The notes under the pieces: model-generated
What the model was told of the DNA's origin: nothing
What the model saw: the letters and a program-made list of their open reading frames with translations, nothing else
Database searches by the model: none
Program-made: the position numbers and the translations under genes
Origin: Sisyra terminalis
Taxonomy: Eukaryota > Arthropoda > Insecta > Neuroptera > Sisyridae
Length of the DNA stretch: 64,000 nucleotides
NCBI GenBank assembly: GCA_958496175.1
Contig: OY292276.1
Span: forward strand, 31,826,449-31,890,448
Reading direction: 5' to 3'
In this document: in pieces, positions 24,741 to 36,954 of the stretch
Position numbering within the stretch: the stretch's first letter is position 1
How the letters are laid out: each line of letters starts with the position of its first letter

Positions 24741-27700
24741 AGAATAGTCGAACATATTTCAGAACATACCAACAATCATTCGTTTCCTACCTCTTTTTAT
24801 CTAAAACAAGAATCTCTCATGCGCAAACTTTACTTAAGAATATGGGTGTTTCTAGGATTAATGAGAAGGATTTATACAACAGATATCTATAAGATATCTA
24901 TCTTAAAGATACGGTCAACCTATCCATGAGTAAAAATATCAGCCCTTAATAGTAATAGATAACCTTTTTGAGGCGTGGGTCAAATTTGATTTTTTTAATA
25001 TTAGCTCGTGGGTTACAAAATTGCATGACGTCCATTAGCGCCTCAGAAGGTAAAACAGAAAGAGGACGATTTAAGGTCTATGGAAGTCTCTTTCTATGAA
25101 AATAACAAACAAATGGTTGTCTAGCCATCGTGGGTCAGTTAAAAAGCTTACGTGAGTCAGTATTTGACCCACAAGTCATAAGTAGGTTCGCCATTTCTGT
25201 CGTCAAGTATGATTATTTAAAAAAAATGAAAATTTCATTTATTTCTAACATTAGCAACGCTTTCAATTCTTAATATTCGTGAAATAGGTGGCCAACACTC
25301 AGCAGCTCATAATTCTTTAACTGTTAAAAATTAATCAAATCTCATGTAGAGCTAAAACACTACGTCTTAACTATACAAAGGCAAAATCAACGTGTGTATG
25401 TCAAAAATACAAAGTTTAAAAGTTAAAGAAATGAAACTTAGGATATTTACTAAGTCTAGCTGCTTCATCTTACTCTGAACGTTTAAGCTCTCGGATAATA
25501 TCAAGACATATACTCTAAAGCTCGAAATATACGGCGAAACAATTGGATAAAAGGCTTTCGCCTTGGTGGAGGTACTACCAAACTCTCAAATATACAATAG
25601 TAGCTGATTTAAAAATATTTAAAAATTTTCTTTAACTTTTATATACTAAGCATAGGGTAAAGCATAATGTTTTGATAAATACAAACCTTATCTTTGAATT
25701 GATTTTTATAATAAAGTGTATGTTTAAAAAAAGAAATAAAATCATTGAATATGTATACATAGTAAATAGAGTTCAAATGTTCATTTCAATAAAAGTATGT
25801 AGCAAAAATTTATTTATAAATTTTATCCAATTTTAAATGTAAGTTAAATTTATTAAAAACAAATATTGTAATCAAGGATTATTATCAATAATTATATTAA
25901 AATATTTCATCCCACATTTTATATTTCGTTAAAACATTTTGCCACATATCGAACGCAGTGAACCCTTATAATTATCCTTAAAAATTATTTACTGCCAATG
26001 TCTATATCCGTTGCAAATATAGAACGCAAACCAGCGAATAATTTGGAAAAGGTGAGCATCAAAAGCTCCAATGAAGAAGATGACTCATCATCATCGAATA
26101 GAGGAGTAAAGACGATTTCTCGTTTTGTGCACAGCAAACAAAAAGAAAACAAAAACCGAGGCTGTGTGGAAAAGATGAACGGGAAGATTGAGGTAAAAGA
26201 GACTCTTTACGTTTTGCTAATTACCCCGAACAAATAAAAGAAATTCTTTGTATGATAGCGTGCATGCATCGTTTGTATTTTTGCTAAATCAAAAAGAAAA
26301 CGAAAATTTTAAATACCCTTTCAATGCTAAATTGTTGTCTTCGTTGATAAGTATAGTATAATTTTAAAAGTGAATATTGTTTGTTATATATAAAATATTT
26401 GTTTTGAGCAAAAAAGGGTGGGTTAACTTAAATTCTTCATTTATCTTTCAAGTTCTCAATCTATTCAGTTTTAAAGTATGACCTCATAAGCTTCTTTTTT
26501 TTTTTTGGATAGATGATTGAAATCAGAAAAAAACGGATACGATAGACATAAGGCAAAGGAAGTGAATGAGGAGCGAAGTATGGTATGAATAAGAGTTGTA
26601 TGAGGCTTTAACATAGTAGCAAAGCATTACTTTATAATCATATTTTAATTTATTCCCATTATCTTTGTGGAACAGCGCGCACTTAGAAATGCAAATGTTT
26701 CATTTCAGTTCCGCCAACATGAATTACAGGTGCCACAATAATGGTTTAATGCACGAGCCCTCCTCGTTTCATACCCTAGTTATTCACATACTCACCCTCC
26801 TCGGAAATACTTCCTTCGATCAACATGTTGTTATAAGTAATTGATTTATTATATCCATTAAATAAGAATAAGTTTTCAACTTTGCAATATTTTCTATTAA
26901 AAGTTGATGTATAAAGATTTCGAAAAGCTGAGCTTCAGCTAAAGCTCAGACACTCACAGCGTATATTTAATATTAATGTGTTAATTATCGCAGAGAGTTT
27001 ATAATGTAGAAGATATTCCGAATAACTCTTTCTCTTGTATCCGAACGTCACAATCCCAACTTACTATCTATCTATCTATCTATCAAGTCCTGAAAGCATA
27101 CACACGTATTTACTAATCAGAGTTTGCAATTAGTTTCACTGTAGGTACCGTAAGTAAATGCACTTCAATAACAAGTTTTGCGATTTTGCAAATATTCAAC
27201 GTGTCCTCGTTTCGCTCTCTCTAGTTTTCGCTATTTTGCAAGTCCAAGTCTATCATCGTTATCATCATTAAATCGAAGTCAAAACTTTGCTTTGGTTTAT
27301 TGACTCATCAATACTATAACTAGAAAGATACAGAGAGATGAATGCATCGAACAACTCAAAGAGTTATAAGTTTGAGGTGTAATCATAATTAAAAAACATA
27401 CAATCGCAGCAATATTATCATCAAAGCTAATAGTCTATCCATTAATTAAATTATTAACATTTCTTCTTTATCGTGAAATTTAGAAGTATTGACAAAAATA
27501 TATCAAACGGGTGTCCCTATACGACAAACCTTATTAAGAAAATGATCGTACAAAAGCTAAACTTTTTCAAGCATATTTAAGCAAATCTAGATGAAGAGGT
27601 CTTGCTATATACAGTACTCATTTGATGTTGTTCATTAAAATATTCCTTTAGTGAAATTCCATTAAAGTCTTGTTTTAGCCAAACAATTTGAATAAAATAT

Positions 27701-28507
27701 ATTGGAATTTTCTCTGCATCTTCAAGTATAAATGTTGAATGGTAATTTAAAATTATCTAGCATCGAGATAACGAGTTTTGTCTTGTTTTATATGAAAAAG
27801 TCGGCAATACCATAATACAGTAATTAGATGACAATGCATTTAATTTAATGAAATTATTTAATTTAGACAAGTTGCTAACTTATGGAGATGCATTAAATAA
27901 ATTTGAATGTTTATATTTTTAAATGTTTGTGTGCCTGTTTTCAACACATTCTCATTCGTTTAATTCTTTAAGCTCTAAGATAAATACATAAAAGTTTATT
28001 GCTATTGTAAATTTATTTAAACTTTTTCTCACATGCAAATTTTTAGCACTGAAAAATGCACAACAAAAACAGTGTTACCTGGGAAAAATAATCCAAAAAA
28101 GAGTAATTAATGTGCTTCAAAAACTGAAGTACTGGTGAAGATTGAGAAAATCAAATGGACGGATAAAACAACGATAAATATATACCAAAAAGAATATTAA
28201 AAAAACAGCTTTGTCAGACAAAGAAGTACAGTGATTGTACAGCTACAGTGATCTGTAGCTGGAAGTAACGTTAACCGTTAAAATTCAAATTTGATAAAAA
28301 CTGATTTGTATCCAAACCATAATTTAAATATTTATGGTTGAAAGTTTCATAATTATCAGATATTGGAAAATTAGTAGGGGGCGTGACTTCTCCTAGCGGC
28401 AAAAGCAGTTACTAATTTAGGAGTTACGGCTCTTGATCTTTTAATCAACAGTCATGAAAATTTTTATTTAAGAAATGGCTAATGCCATTTCGAGGTCCGC
28501 CAAAATC
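24741..28507. other. AT-rich DNA, no gene recognised
   Basis: A 79-codon plus-strand frame at 25998-26237 has a Ser/Glu/Asp-rich stretch and a gaggtaaa donor-like site (26190-26197). It is the most exon-like frame of this stretch but has no acceptor or homology I can name. An inverted pair built on gggtcaaat lies near 24977 and 25174, about 200 bp apart. A TATC microsatellite lies at 27064-27084. Confidence 0.5.
27064..27084. repeat. (TATC)n microsatellite
   Basis: Five tandem tatc tetranucleotides without interruption. Confidence 0.9.
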
Positions 28508-28706
28508 TGGCATTACTGCATTTTCTACGTTGTTTTTTATTCCAATCGCGATTTTTTTGTTACTTTCATTTTAATACTGTAAAATTTTCTCTTTTGTGAC
28601 TAAATTTTCATTTTGGGCTTATTTATTCGCGAGCTAAATTAAAAAAAAAAATAGAAAATACAACGTTACGAGTTTTAACGGCCCTGAACAGGACATGAGT
28701 CCAAGA
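28508..28706 (+). repeat. Repeat family A, copy 2
   Basis: A palindromic core like that at 9.5-10.1 kb: tggcattactgcattttcta, then tcgcgattttttgttac, a central segment containing tttgtgactaaattttca, and the inverted partner tcgcgagctaaatt .. aaaatacaacgtt. The right extension ctgaacaggacatgagtcc matches ctgaaatggacttgagcc of copy 1. It lacks the long outer arms of copy 1. No coding content. Confidence 0.7.
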
Positions 28707-31700
28707 AATTTGTGAATTTGCAAATGCTCAAACTAACCATAAAAATTATAAAAAAAATGTAATGAGCTTATATATGTATAATGAGCATATATGTATGAGC
28801 ATTCTTTAATTCTTTTTTTAACACAATAGAAGTATTTATGATAGGAAAACAATAAAGTCGAATTGTTTTAGCTCTACTAAACCTACCGTTACACTTGTAC
28901 ATACAGTAGAAAGTTTTACTTACATTGTCTAAGATGAAACTCCATATCAAAATTTTTTTCAGGTATTACAAGTGATATCTTTTTTAATTATAAACAGGCT
29001 TATTACAAAGTATAAAGCAATGGATACTTAAACAAACAATTTAAAAGTTTTTACTATAATTCAGCCAAATAAACATATATCAACCGTCGCAACTCAACCT
29101 AATTAAAGTAGTTCTTATTTCATCCGTCAGATAGCGTATTGAGTAGGTAAATTTTTCAATACCAGAGATGGTGCATTAATATTTTTTTTAAATCACGTTG
29201 GTCTATATTCAGCTTTTGTACTCTAACGTTAGAATAGTCACAATTTATTAAAGTTTTAGAGTACTCGACAGTGGGTTGTCACGATGTTAAGTGTCTAGTA
29301 ATGGATAATGATATCTCGAAAAAATATAAAAATAAAACTTTTTAGTGGATAAAATTAAGTTGGTATATTTAATATATTTGTTGTCTGTTAGCTGCCAAAA
29401 CCACGATAACCTAAACTCCATGTCTTAGGAGCATGCGCTGAGGAACTTTCAGCTTTTATAAAATAACGAAAATCGGGCGCTCATGAGATCTTGTAAGATA
29501 GAGGCATACCTATCAATGTTTTGGAATATTAAAAATTATATGCAAAATCAACTGCCTGCATAAAAAATCATCGACCTTTGTATATACCTGTAGTATATGA
29601 TTTATTTAACTCAAAAAAAGCGAACTAGAAAAATTACTTATATCTTACAAATTATTACCAGCTACATCTAAATAGTTTGTTTTATTATTGAAATATTTCA
29701 AACACTTAACACTATTATTTTTCCCCAATTTAATCCCAGAGTTAAAAACTAGATTAAAACAAGCTTTTCACGACTTCAAATTTACTTACTATAAATTTCC
29801 AAAATCGATTTTTTAATGTCTCATATTCTTAGGTAGTCTGAACATTTTTTTCATCCCTCAGTTGATGCGTCGCCCTAACTTTATTTTTCATAATTATTTT
29901 TTATACAAATTATTGCCAAGTGGCTCATAGATATAATTTTTTCCATATTTCATTTTCAAAGTACCAATAATCTTCAAATTAAAACTATCAATCATTCTCA
30001 ATAAATGAATAGAAGTGTCTTTCAGAACTTCAGTCATTATTATAACAATCACCAACAACATTCAATATGAAATAGTGAGAAAAAGTAAAAATTTTGTAAA
30101 TTCTTGATAAATTATAGCGACTTATTAAGTTAAATGAAAATCTATGATAGCATTTTATCTCAAGTGATGACAAAAAATGATTTTGGTAATAAAACGATAC
30201 GTTTTTCAGACAGAATATAAAAAAAATGGATAGATACAACTGTTGCTACCATGTTTATAAAATTAAAAAAGGTATTAAAAAATAATTATCGTTCGATAAC
30301 GTTTGGCTGAATGTTGGACGAGATGAAATGACTTTGGGGTTGAGGATGAAACTACCAAATGGGGTTGATAATATCGAATTAGCGGTAAAACGAGTTGTTA
30401 ATGATAGCGTTATGCAAGTCCAAAATGGCTTATGCATTTATTTACATTCTGTTTTTTTCTTTCCCTTCACCCCACTTTGACACATGTTTAAAATTCATTT
30501 ACACAATGCACTTTACACTAAATATCATCCTATTGGGTTTCTAACAGAGAAGAATTATTATTTTTTATTATTTGGTTATTTTGCTATAAATACACATCTT
30601 GGCAAAGTGGTTTTTATATTAATGAAAACAAACACTGTTCCGAGGATATTTGAATAAGAACAAAGTTCGTACGAGGAATGTAATATGTAACGTAAGAAGA
30701 ATTCACATTGTGTGCATAGTTTCTCTTTTCCTCACTCACATATTATACTGCACTTTGTTTTTTTTCTTGTGTATTATGCAAATATTAATACACCTATCCA
30801 AATCTCATTTTCTCAACGATATAACTAGAATAATATGAGCACAAAAATTAAACGTATATACATAATAGTTTTTAGTATTCCTATAGAATTCTATTTTCCA
30901 TTGTCAAGCTTTATTAGCCTCATTGACTTCGTTTTAAGAAGATAATTTTTTTGTTCAATAAATTTTGATTGTCCATCAGAAAAATTGACTCGTATCAATA
31001 CGAATCAATTTATATTACACAATTTCATCCGATAGCTTTTAGAAAAAGAAACAATCATTTTGACAATAAATTTCTGAGGATCAACCTAATACTTCCCTCT
31101 CTTATGCCTGATTTTATAGACTTTTTTATATATGAAACAATGAACGTTTTTTCCAATCTATTTTATTCAGACAAATATAAAATTTAATCGTACAGAACCA
31201 ATTGCTACTATTCATTCTCATTTTTGCCAAGTGAATGTGGCAAATAAACAAAATATATGTAATTCACATTTTGGGGCACATAAACACGTTAATAATTTAA
31301 GATTCAATGAAGAAGAAAGTGTTTTATTGCATTTATTGTGTTGTGTAGGACGTAGAAAGAGATTGTTAGATTTCATTAAATCAATTTTTCAATAAAAAAC
31401 ATAAATATTTTTTATGCAAGGATAGCCGCATATTTTTGCTCTACAATGTCATTCATATGAGACCCTATTCTATTTTCGTAGATCTCCGAAAAAGAAAATT
31501 AAAATGTTTCATTAAAATAAACAAATTTTCAGTAAAATAGATTTCAAGAATTGGTAGCTAAATAGTGAAAATTATTTATTTGTTATTTCGCTTTGTCTAT
31601 TTAAAACCCCATTAATTTTAATCAGTGAAATTTAAAAGAACAATTCTTTCTATGAGTTACTCTAAAATTACTTAAGAATACCTACTCCAAAAACTGTAGA

Positions 31701-32080
31701 GTAAATAATTGGTTGTGGAGCTGGACAATGGAAAATAAAAGCAGTGTATATAAGCATATGTTGTTTCGTTGAATAGGTCTTGAAAAATGATAAAGAAATG
31801 CTAAAAAAATATTTTTATTCCCATAACAATTATTAGGACATTAATTAAAGAGGAAGAATCAAAAAATATTTTCAAGGATAATTGGTTTGAATAAAATGTG
31901 TCGTATGGTTTTTTAAATATGGAATATTTTCGTTAAATGCAATTTTTGGATATAATGACTTCAAAATAAAATAATTCTATCAGTGTGTGTGAGAATTATT
32001 ATGAAATACGAACTACTTACGGATACAATTCAACATTGATTAATATTTTATTTATTATTTCCGAGACACAACAAATAAAC
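28707..32080. other. AT-rich DNA, no gene recognised
   Basis: Short direct repeats (atgagc..tatatatgtata, 19-bp period) lie at 28762-28802. A 60-codon minus frame (30255-30437) faces an open plus frame of about 45 codons over the same DNA (about 30335-30480, including MKLPNGVDNIELAVKRVV). Neither is a family I recognise. Other frames of 62-72 codons (30650-31187) look like chance. Confidence 0.5.
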
Positions 32081-32516
32081 CAGTGAATAATTATATAAGT
32101 CGAATGACTCAATTTCTTTATTGAATACAACACGTTTTAACAATCTTTGGCTGCCATCCTTAGGTAATGTTTGTTCTCAAATATTCATTGTATTCAATAA
32201 AGAATGTTGCAGCCAAAGATTGTTAAAACGTGTTGTATTCAATAAACAAATTGAGTCATTCGACTTATATAATTATTCACTGATTAGTTTACTTCATACA
32301 AATTATACAATAGTAAGATAAGAAAAACTTTACAATTTTTAAGATCAATAAACCTTAGAAAACCTTAGAAAAGAATAGAAATTACAACATTATTGTTGGA
32401 ATAATTTTCTTAATTACGATGACTGATAAATATTTTATTAAAAAGGTTTATTGATCTTAAAAATTGTAAAGTTTTTCTAATCTTACTATTGTATAATTTG
32501 TATGAAGTAAACTAAT
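32081..32516. repeat. Double hairpin of Penelope-tail-like DNA
   Basis: Two hairpins abut exactly. Hairpin 1 has arms 32081-32154 and 32209-32282 (74 bp, one mismatch) around a 54-bp spacer. Hairpin 2 has arms 32283-32356 and 32443-32516 (74 bp, one mismatch) around an 86-bp spacer. The middle block 32209-32356 is thus one continuous unit, and the outer arms are its two halves inverted, split at the same point. Hairpin 1 carries, on the minus strand, cctaaggatggcagcc and gttaaaacgtgttgta, close to the 3' end of the Penelope-like relic at 4.2 kb. I infer that the unit derives from a Penelope-type tail. The single mismatch per stem suggests a recent origin or gene-conversion-like upkeep. Confidence 0.85.
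32126..32167 (-). ncRNA. Degenerate hammerhead-like motif
   Basis: On the minus strand: stem I UAC, core CTAAGGA (one departure from CUGANGA), a GU-rich stem II (gcagc with attgt), AAAAC in place of GAAAC, the same CGUG loop and UU cleavage context as the 4.2-kb copy, and stem I closing strand GUA. The two core departures (G to A) would be expected to abolish cleavage. The third stem I pair is U-A here and C-G at 4.2 kb. Confidence 0.4.
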
Positions 32517-32689
32517 TAGGTAAGAATTAGCTTATATCACAAATACGACTTTCTTGTATTTTACTATTCAATACACATAAAATGGCAGATTTAGATTCAA
32601 TGCCGTCTTAGCCTTTATTCAATATACTGTTACTCCAAAACAAGGTGATTATGTTATTAAGATTAAACATCTAATTAATATAATAATAG

Positions 32690-32960
32690 GTTGTAAAGAC
32701 AGAAAACAAAGACTGTAAACACATACGTACGAGTGATATACAATCATTGTTTCAAATTAGAACTAACTGATTGTAGTTGTGATTTCAACTGTCATTTTGA
32801 TTTCATTCAATTACAAATTATTACCATTTGTCAGTTGTGTCAGTGTGGAACTGTGAATATTTCACGGGAAGTTGCTAGTTTCCAAATATTTAAAATATGT
32901 ATTAATTTTAAGAAATCATCTAGTGAATATGCGTATAATTGTTTAAATATGACTTATTCA
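32690..32960 (+). repeat. Repeat family B, copy 1
   Basis: Contains the family B core: gtaaagacagaaaacaaag, then aacacatacg..gagtg, acaatcattgtttc, aactaactgattgtagttgt and tgatttcattca. Past the core it continues (accatttgtcagttgtgtca, tgtgaatatttcacg) in parallel with the inverted copy at 36955-37215, so these two form one subtype. A 78-codon frame (32733-32969) lies entirely inside the repeat and is not conserved in the other copies. Confidence 0.7.
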
Positions 32961-33039
32961 TTTCAATAAATATTTTATAATGTAATTATAATGTAATATA
33001 ATATAGTTATATTATATAATATAATTATAATATAATGTA

Positions 33040-33530
33040 ATTCACAACTTTTTTCCAACTAGCGCTTATGATATAAATATCTTCGTTCTAGCTTTGGTTC
33101 ACGTAAAAATGCCAGTTATATTATCGTAATCGATTTCATGTACTAATTGAGATTCAATAGATAATAATGCCAGAGCATTAAGTTCATCTTGGCCCATGTT
33201 TGAACATTGATAACTTTTCATCCTTTTCAAAGTGGACTAAGATCTTTCTCCTGAACAATTATCATTGACGCTCAAAAAATTCCTACGGCAATTTCAATAA
33301 TAAGGTTCACATCTCGAAGACTCCATGAATGTAATATTTGATCATATATTTTGAGCATGCGAATAACTTCAGATTTTTCATTACTTTATTTTGACTTTTT
33401 TTCATTAACTAAGGCATTTTTTAAATCGTCAGTAAACTTATTGTTTTAGATATGTAAGTACGATATATTTTCATTCCGGAGTTTGGGGGTTTGCAAAAGA
33501 CTTCTTATCTTCCGATAAAAATGGATCGAA
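33040..33530 (-). pseudogene. hAT transposase relic, C-terminal region
   Basis: The minus strand reads MGQDELNALALLSIESQLV then HEIDYDN, the classic hAT C-terminal dimerisation motif. Upstream pieces such as DVNLIIEIAVGIF, IIV and a LKRMKS-like block appear in neighbouring frames, corresponding to the IxLTIPVTVASAERSFSKLK region of the family. Stops and frameshifts are frequent. The relic aligns along its length with the plus-strand copy at 16120-16640. Just downstream (32985-33045) is an AT-only palindrome. I see no terminal repeats that could delimit a whole element. Confidence 0.8.
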
Positions 33531-33960
33531 TTTAGTAATGTAATTTAGTTAAGTAGTTTTACAGCTCCTAAGAAGATAATGGGTATTTAATTTATACTAA
33601 ATATTTTTACTTTTGTTATTAGCAATTGGCAGTTGATTAATTAAACTGTTGTTGTACTGTCAATATTAGTCCGAACTTATAAGTGTAACTATTGTGTAAG
33701 ACTACTTAAGTATTATTTATTAAGGATATTAAAGATATGAAAACATACTTCTAAAGTAAGCCGCTAATAAACCAAGAAGTTGATGTGAATCAACATAAAG
33801 TAAAATAAAAAAATATATAAAAAATAGTTTAAACACTGAAGAATAATGCTTCTAGCTTTGAAATGGGAAAAATGAAGTTGATTAAGCTTTTAATTTGAAT
33901 TAATTAAAAAATATTGTAAGAATGGAAAGTTTTGTTTTATTAACCATCTAGTCTTGGCAT
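33531..33960. other. AT-rich DNA, nothing recognised
   Basis: About 430 bp between the hAT relic and the next fold-back. The near part (to about 33640) may be further decayed hAT sequence, but the match to the 16-kb copy is lost. No frames or repeats were seen. Confidence 0.5.
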
Positions 33961-34356
33961 CCATTATTGATATATTTATTAAACAGAATTCTATTCTATC
34001 TAAGCAAATTTACATTAAAAAAAAATACTCCGTTGAATTCTTAGTTAAATTTGACAGCGCATTGTTTTTTTGGACTGAAAATCAATTTTTTTCTTAATAA
34101 TTCTATTTGACCTTGGTTCAACGTTTTGTCGCCTTTTGGGACTTAATCAAGCATTCAATCATATGTCCCAAAAGACGACGAAACGTTGTACCATGATCAA
34201 ATAAAATCATTAAGAAAAAAAATTGATTTTCAGTGCAAAAAAACAATGAGCTGTCAAATTTAACTAAGAATAGACATTCATTAACCGAGTAATTTTTTTT
34301 AATATAAATTTGCTTAGGTAGAATAGAATACTGTTTAGCAAATATATCAATAATGG
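33961..34356. repeat. Fold-back repeat, arms about 180-190 bp
   Basis: The left arm 33961-34142 and right arm 34165-34356 are inverted copies around a 22-bp loop. Examples: ccattattgatatatttatt with its inverted partner at 34337-34356, aaatcaattttttt with aaaaaaattgatttt, and ccttttgggac with gtcccaaaag. Near the loop both arms read outward gtcccaaaag(g/a)cgac(a/g)aaacgttg. This recalls the stem II plus GAAAC block of Penelope tails, but the CUGANGA half is not convincing. Arm divergence is higher than in the 32-kb hairpins, so this one is older. Confidence 0.8.
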
Positions 34357-36537
34357 ATGTCGAGATTATTAAATTTAGAGTAAAGTAATTTTTGAAAAAT
34401 TATAACTAAAAAAATATAAATTTTTTATGTTGAAATTTTATAAATTTACTTCTCAATTCAGAAAGATTATTTTTAAATTTATTGAATCTAAGTTTGTATG
34501 TTTATGTTTATGTCTAATTTTACGTGGTTCTGTATCATTTTTAAATTTATTACATAATCTTGCAGAGTTTCCTCTAATTAGTATCGTACATGATTAATAG
34601 CCAAATTTACTCAAAAATACATGGGTTTACTTAAAAAATTTCAACGACAAGTTGATTTACAGTAACGGCATTAATCAATTTACCGATCTGGAAATTTCTC
34701 TGGGATGAAATTTAGTGAAATTTAAATCAATTTTTCTTCCCACATCGGGTGTATAAATTATTTGAAAATCTCTCGGATAGTTTACTGTCGTCAAATACGT
34801 CAGTGGTTGGACGGAAAAGTAAATATTTAGTTTTATTAACTGTTAAAATAAATGAGAGAAGGACTCGATGGACAAATGCAACGAAACGTTCAAGTAAGGA
34901 GGAGACATATAATTGAGTTAGCCAAAGGGAATCGTTTGGGGAAAGTGGGAGCCACATATATTCGGTTAGCTGCATATACAGTGACACACACAGATCCACT
35001 TGGCGGCAATCAGGCCAATTCAATTACGAAACTGCTCGGTGACAAACTTAATCAGTTGACAGAGGCACGCTCCCATTCATTCCGCCCCATACATAGTTAA
35101 CGTGAGAAATAGTGGTCGCAAATTTTCAAAGAAAACCAAATAAAAAACAACACACCATGAGAAGAATGCCAAATAAAACAACACTTTCTCACAACTTTTC
35201 CACTATCGTCGTGGATATTCATTATAGATTCACTTCATTCTGCCATTTTTTTCTCAAAATTTTAATAAAAATAATTACTTGACTTTATACTTTCTTAGCG
35301 GCGTTATGAAAAAATAATCAGATTGAATCTTTAATACAATGTGACTCCGTAACGCTACAATAGGAAGTTGTTCCTAAACAGTTAGCGAAAAACTTCAAAC
35401 GGGTAAAAGTTGGTCGATTTTTGAAAGCGATTTGCATAGTACTAAAAAATGCAATCAAGTCAAGCGAGTTGACCGCTAGAACAGGTTTTTGTCATTCGAT
35501 TGGGGAAACCAAGAGAAATAATCAAGGACGAAATTAAAAAGTGCCAGGAAAAGATAACAGTAAAAAAAAATGTGAGCCGTCACGGGACGCCTAGTAGATG
35601 TGAAACATCAAGTTTGTACAATTAATTTGCATTAAAGGCAAGATTAGAAAACCACCATGATTAGAAAATTAATTAATTAAATAATTTTTAGATGTTTATA
35701 TTCATGACAAAAAACAATACAAACATTCGTGTGCTACTCGCTATCAGCTGATTTTGAAATACAATTTTGTCAGTCGTAATTAAATTTTAAAATAAGTATA
35801 ATAAGAACGAAACTAAACTCAATAATTAATTGATTTAATTAAAACAAAATAATATATACAATACAAAATTGTATAAATTTCAATCTAACAAGAGAGTAGA
35901 TTTTAAATTTCTTGACGCTTGATAAATATAATTACTGATGACTTGGTAATATGTCATAGTGTATTCTTGCTTTCTTTGAAAGAGAATGTCTAGTTTTCTT
36001 TTCTAAATTATCACTGTCTCACATATTTTATTGTTTTTATTTATTTTATCGTAGTAAACAAGACCATCGAACCGAGTGAGATAGGAGTCGAACGTCGTTT
36101 GCGCATGGCAACGCGTCGCCACATTGTACACACTACACACTACTACATATGGACTGTATATCCGTAGTATAGCGCAAACTATTCGGCTTACCTTGCGCCT
36201 ATAGATATTTCACATCAAAAATGCATCGTCAGTTGTTATTTTATATTTAAAACATCGATATAATCGAATTTAACATTTTCAATTTTAATAGTTTGAGCCA
36301 TATCCATATTAATACACAATATCTTAAATGCGTTCAAAAGAAAGGTATTTTTTTTAAAATTATTTATTGTAGTATTTAAAATCGAAGGAAAGTCGATTGA
36401 TACATTATATTGCTTTGTGTTTTATATTTGAATTAAAAATCAGATTCAATTCATAAATTTAAATGGATAATAAAAACAAACAATAACTATTGTACATGCT
36501 GTAGGTAAACACTATTGCCTATTTAAAAAAAATGTAT
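34357..36537. other. AT-rich DNA with two GC-richer patches, no gene recognised
   Basis: Around 34727-35100 the two strands carry frames of 98 and 82 codons in less AT-rich DNA. Neither has a domain and they overlap each other antisense, so I do not call them. A second GC-rich patch is at 36060-36220 (gaaccgagtgagataggagt, gcgcatggcaacgcgtcgcc), sharply different from its surroundings. A related pair, cgcctagtagatgtgaaac and cgcctatagatatttcac, lies near 35588 and 36197. Confidence 0.5.
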
Positions 36538-36711
36538 TTATATACAATTGACTATTTAGTCATACCTGCACATGATTGTTTACAACTAAAATCCACTTCT
36601 ATATGGTAAATGTTTTCGATAGCTATTTTTTGAACAAGTAACCCATGCTGTATTGATAAACAGTTAATTCATATATGTAAGATACGCATAAGTAGTCAAT
36701 TGTGTATAATA
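36538..36711. repeat. Short inverted-repeat element, about 175 bp
   Basis: The left end ttatatacaattgactattt and the right end read on the other strand (attatacacaattgactact) form imperfect terminal inverted repeats of about 25 bp. The interior is non-coding. It is probably a small MITE; no clear target duplication was seen. Confidence 0.5.
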
Positions 36712-36747
36712 TTGTGAAATACTATGCAGTATGTAAAAATAGCTAAG

Positions 36748-36950
36748 TTGACTCATGTCTCTTTTAGGGACAGCAGTACCTGGCAATGATGTATTTTCTA
36801 CTTTGTTTTAAATTGATTCCCGAGTAAATCAGGTCATAGTAAAAATTTACCAACAAAAGAGCAAATTATTCGATATAAGAATTGAATTAACAAAAAAATT
36901 GCAAATGAAGTTAAAACAAAATAGAAAATGCAACGTTGCGAGATATTGAT
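36748..36950 (-). repeat. Repeat family A, copy 3
   Basis: Inverted relative to copies 1 and 2. It contains gttgactcatgtct, tggcaatgatgtattttcta, attgaattaacaaaaaaatt and agaaaatgcaacgttgcgag, each matching the other copies when reversed. Its inner palindrome (tactttgttttaa against ttaaaacaaaata) is preserved. It abuts family B copy 2 within a few bases, also on the minus strand. Confidence 0.7.
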
Positions 36951-36954
36951 GCCA

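Noticed and set aside
25998..26237. 79-codon frame with a Ser/Glu-rich stretch and a gaggtaaa donor-like site
   Set aside because: No acceptor, no recognisable homology, and the frame runs through the putative donor without a break. Kept only as a note.
34143..34200. Hammerhead ribozyme at the 34-kb fold-back
   Set aside because: A gtccc..cgacgaaac half is visible, but no CUGANGA core or stem I pairing can be placed.
34727..35100. Antisense pair of 98- and 82-codon frames in GC-richer DNA
   Set aside because: Both cannot be real, neither has a motif, and composition alone explains their openness.
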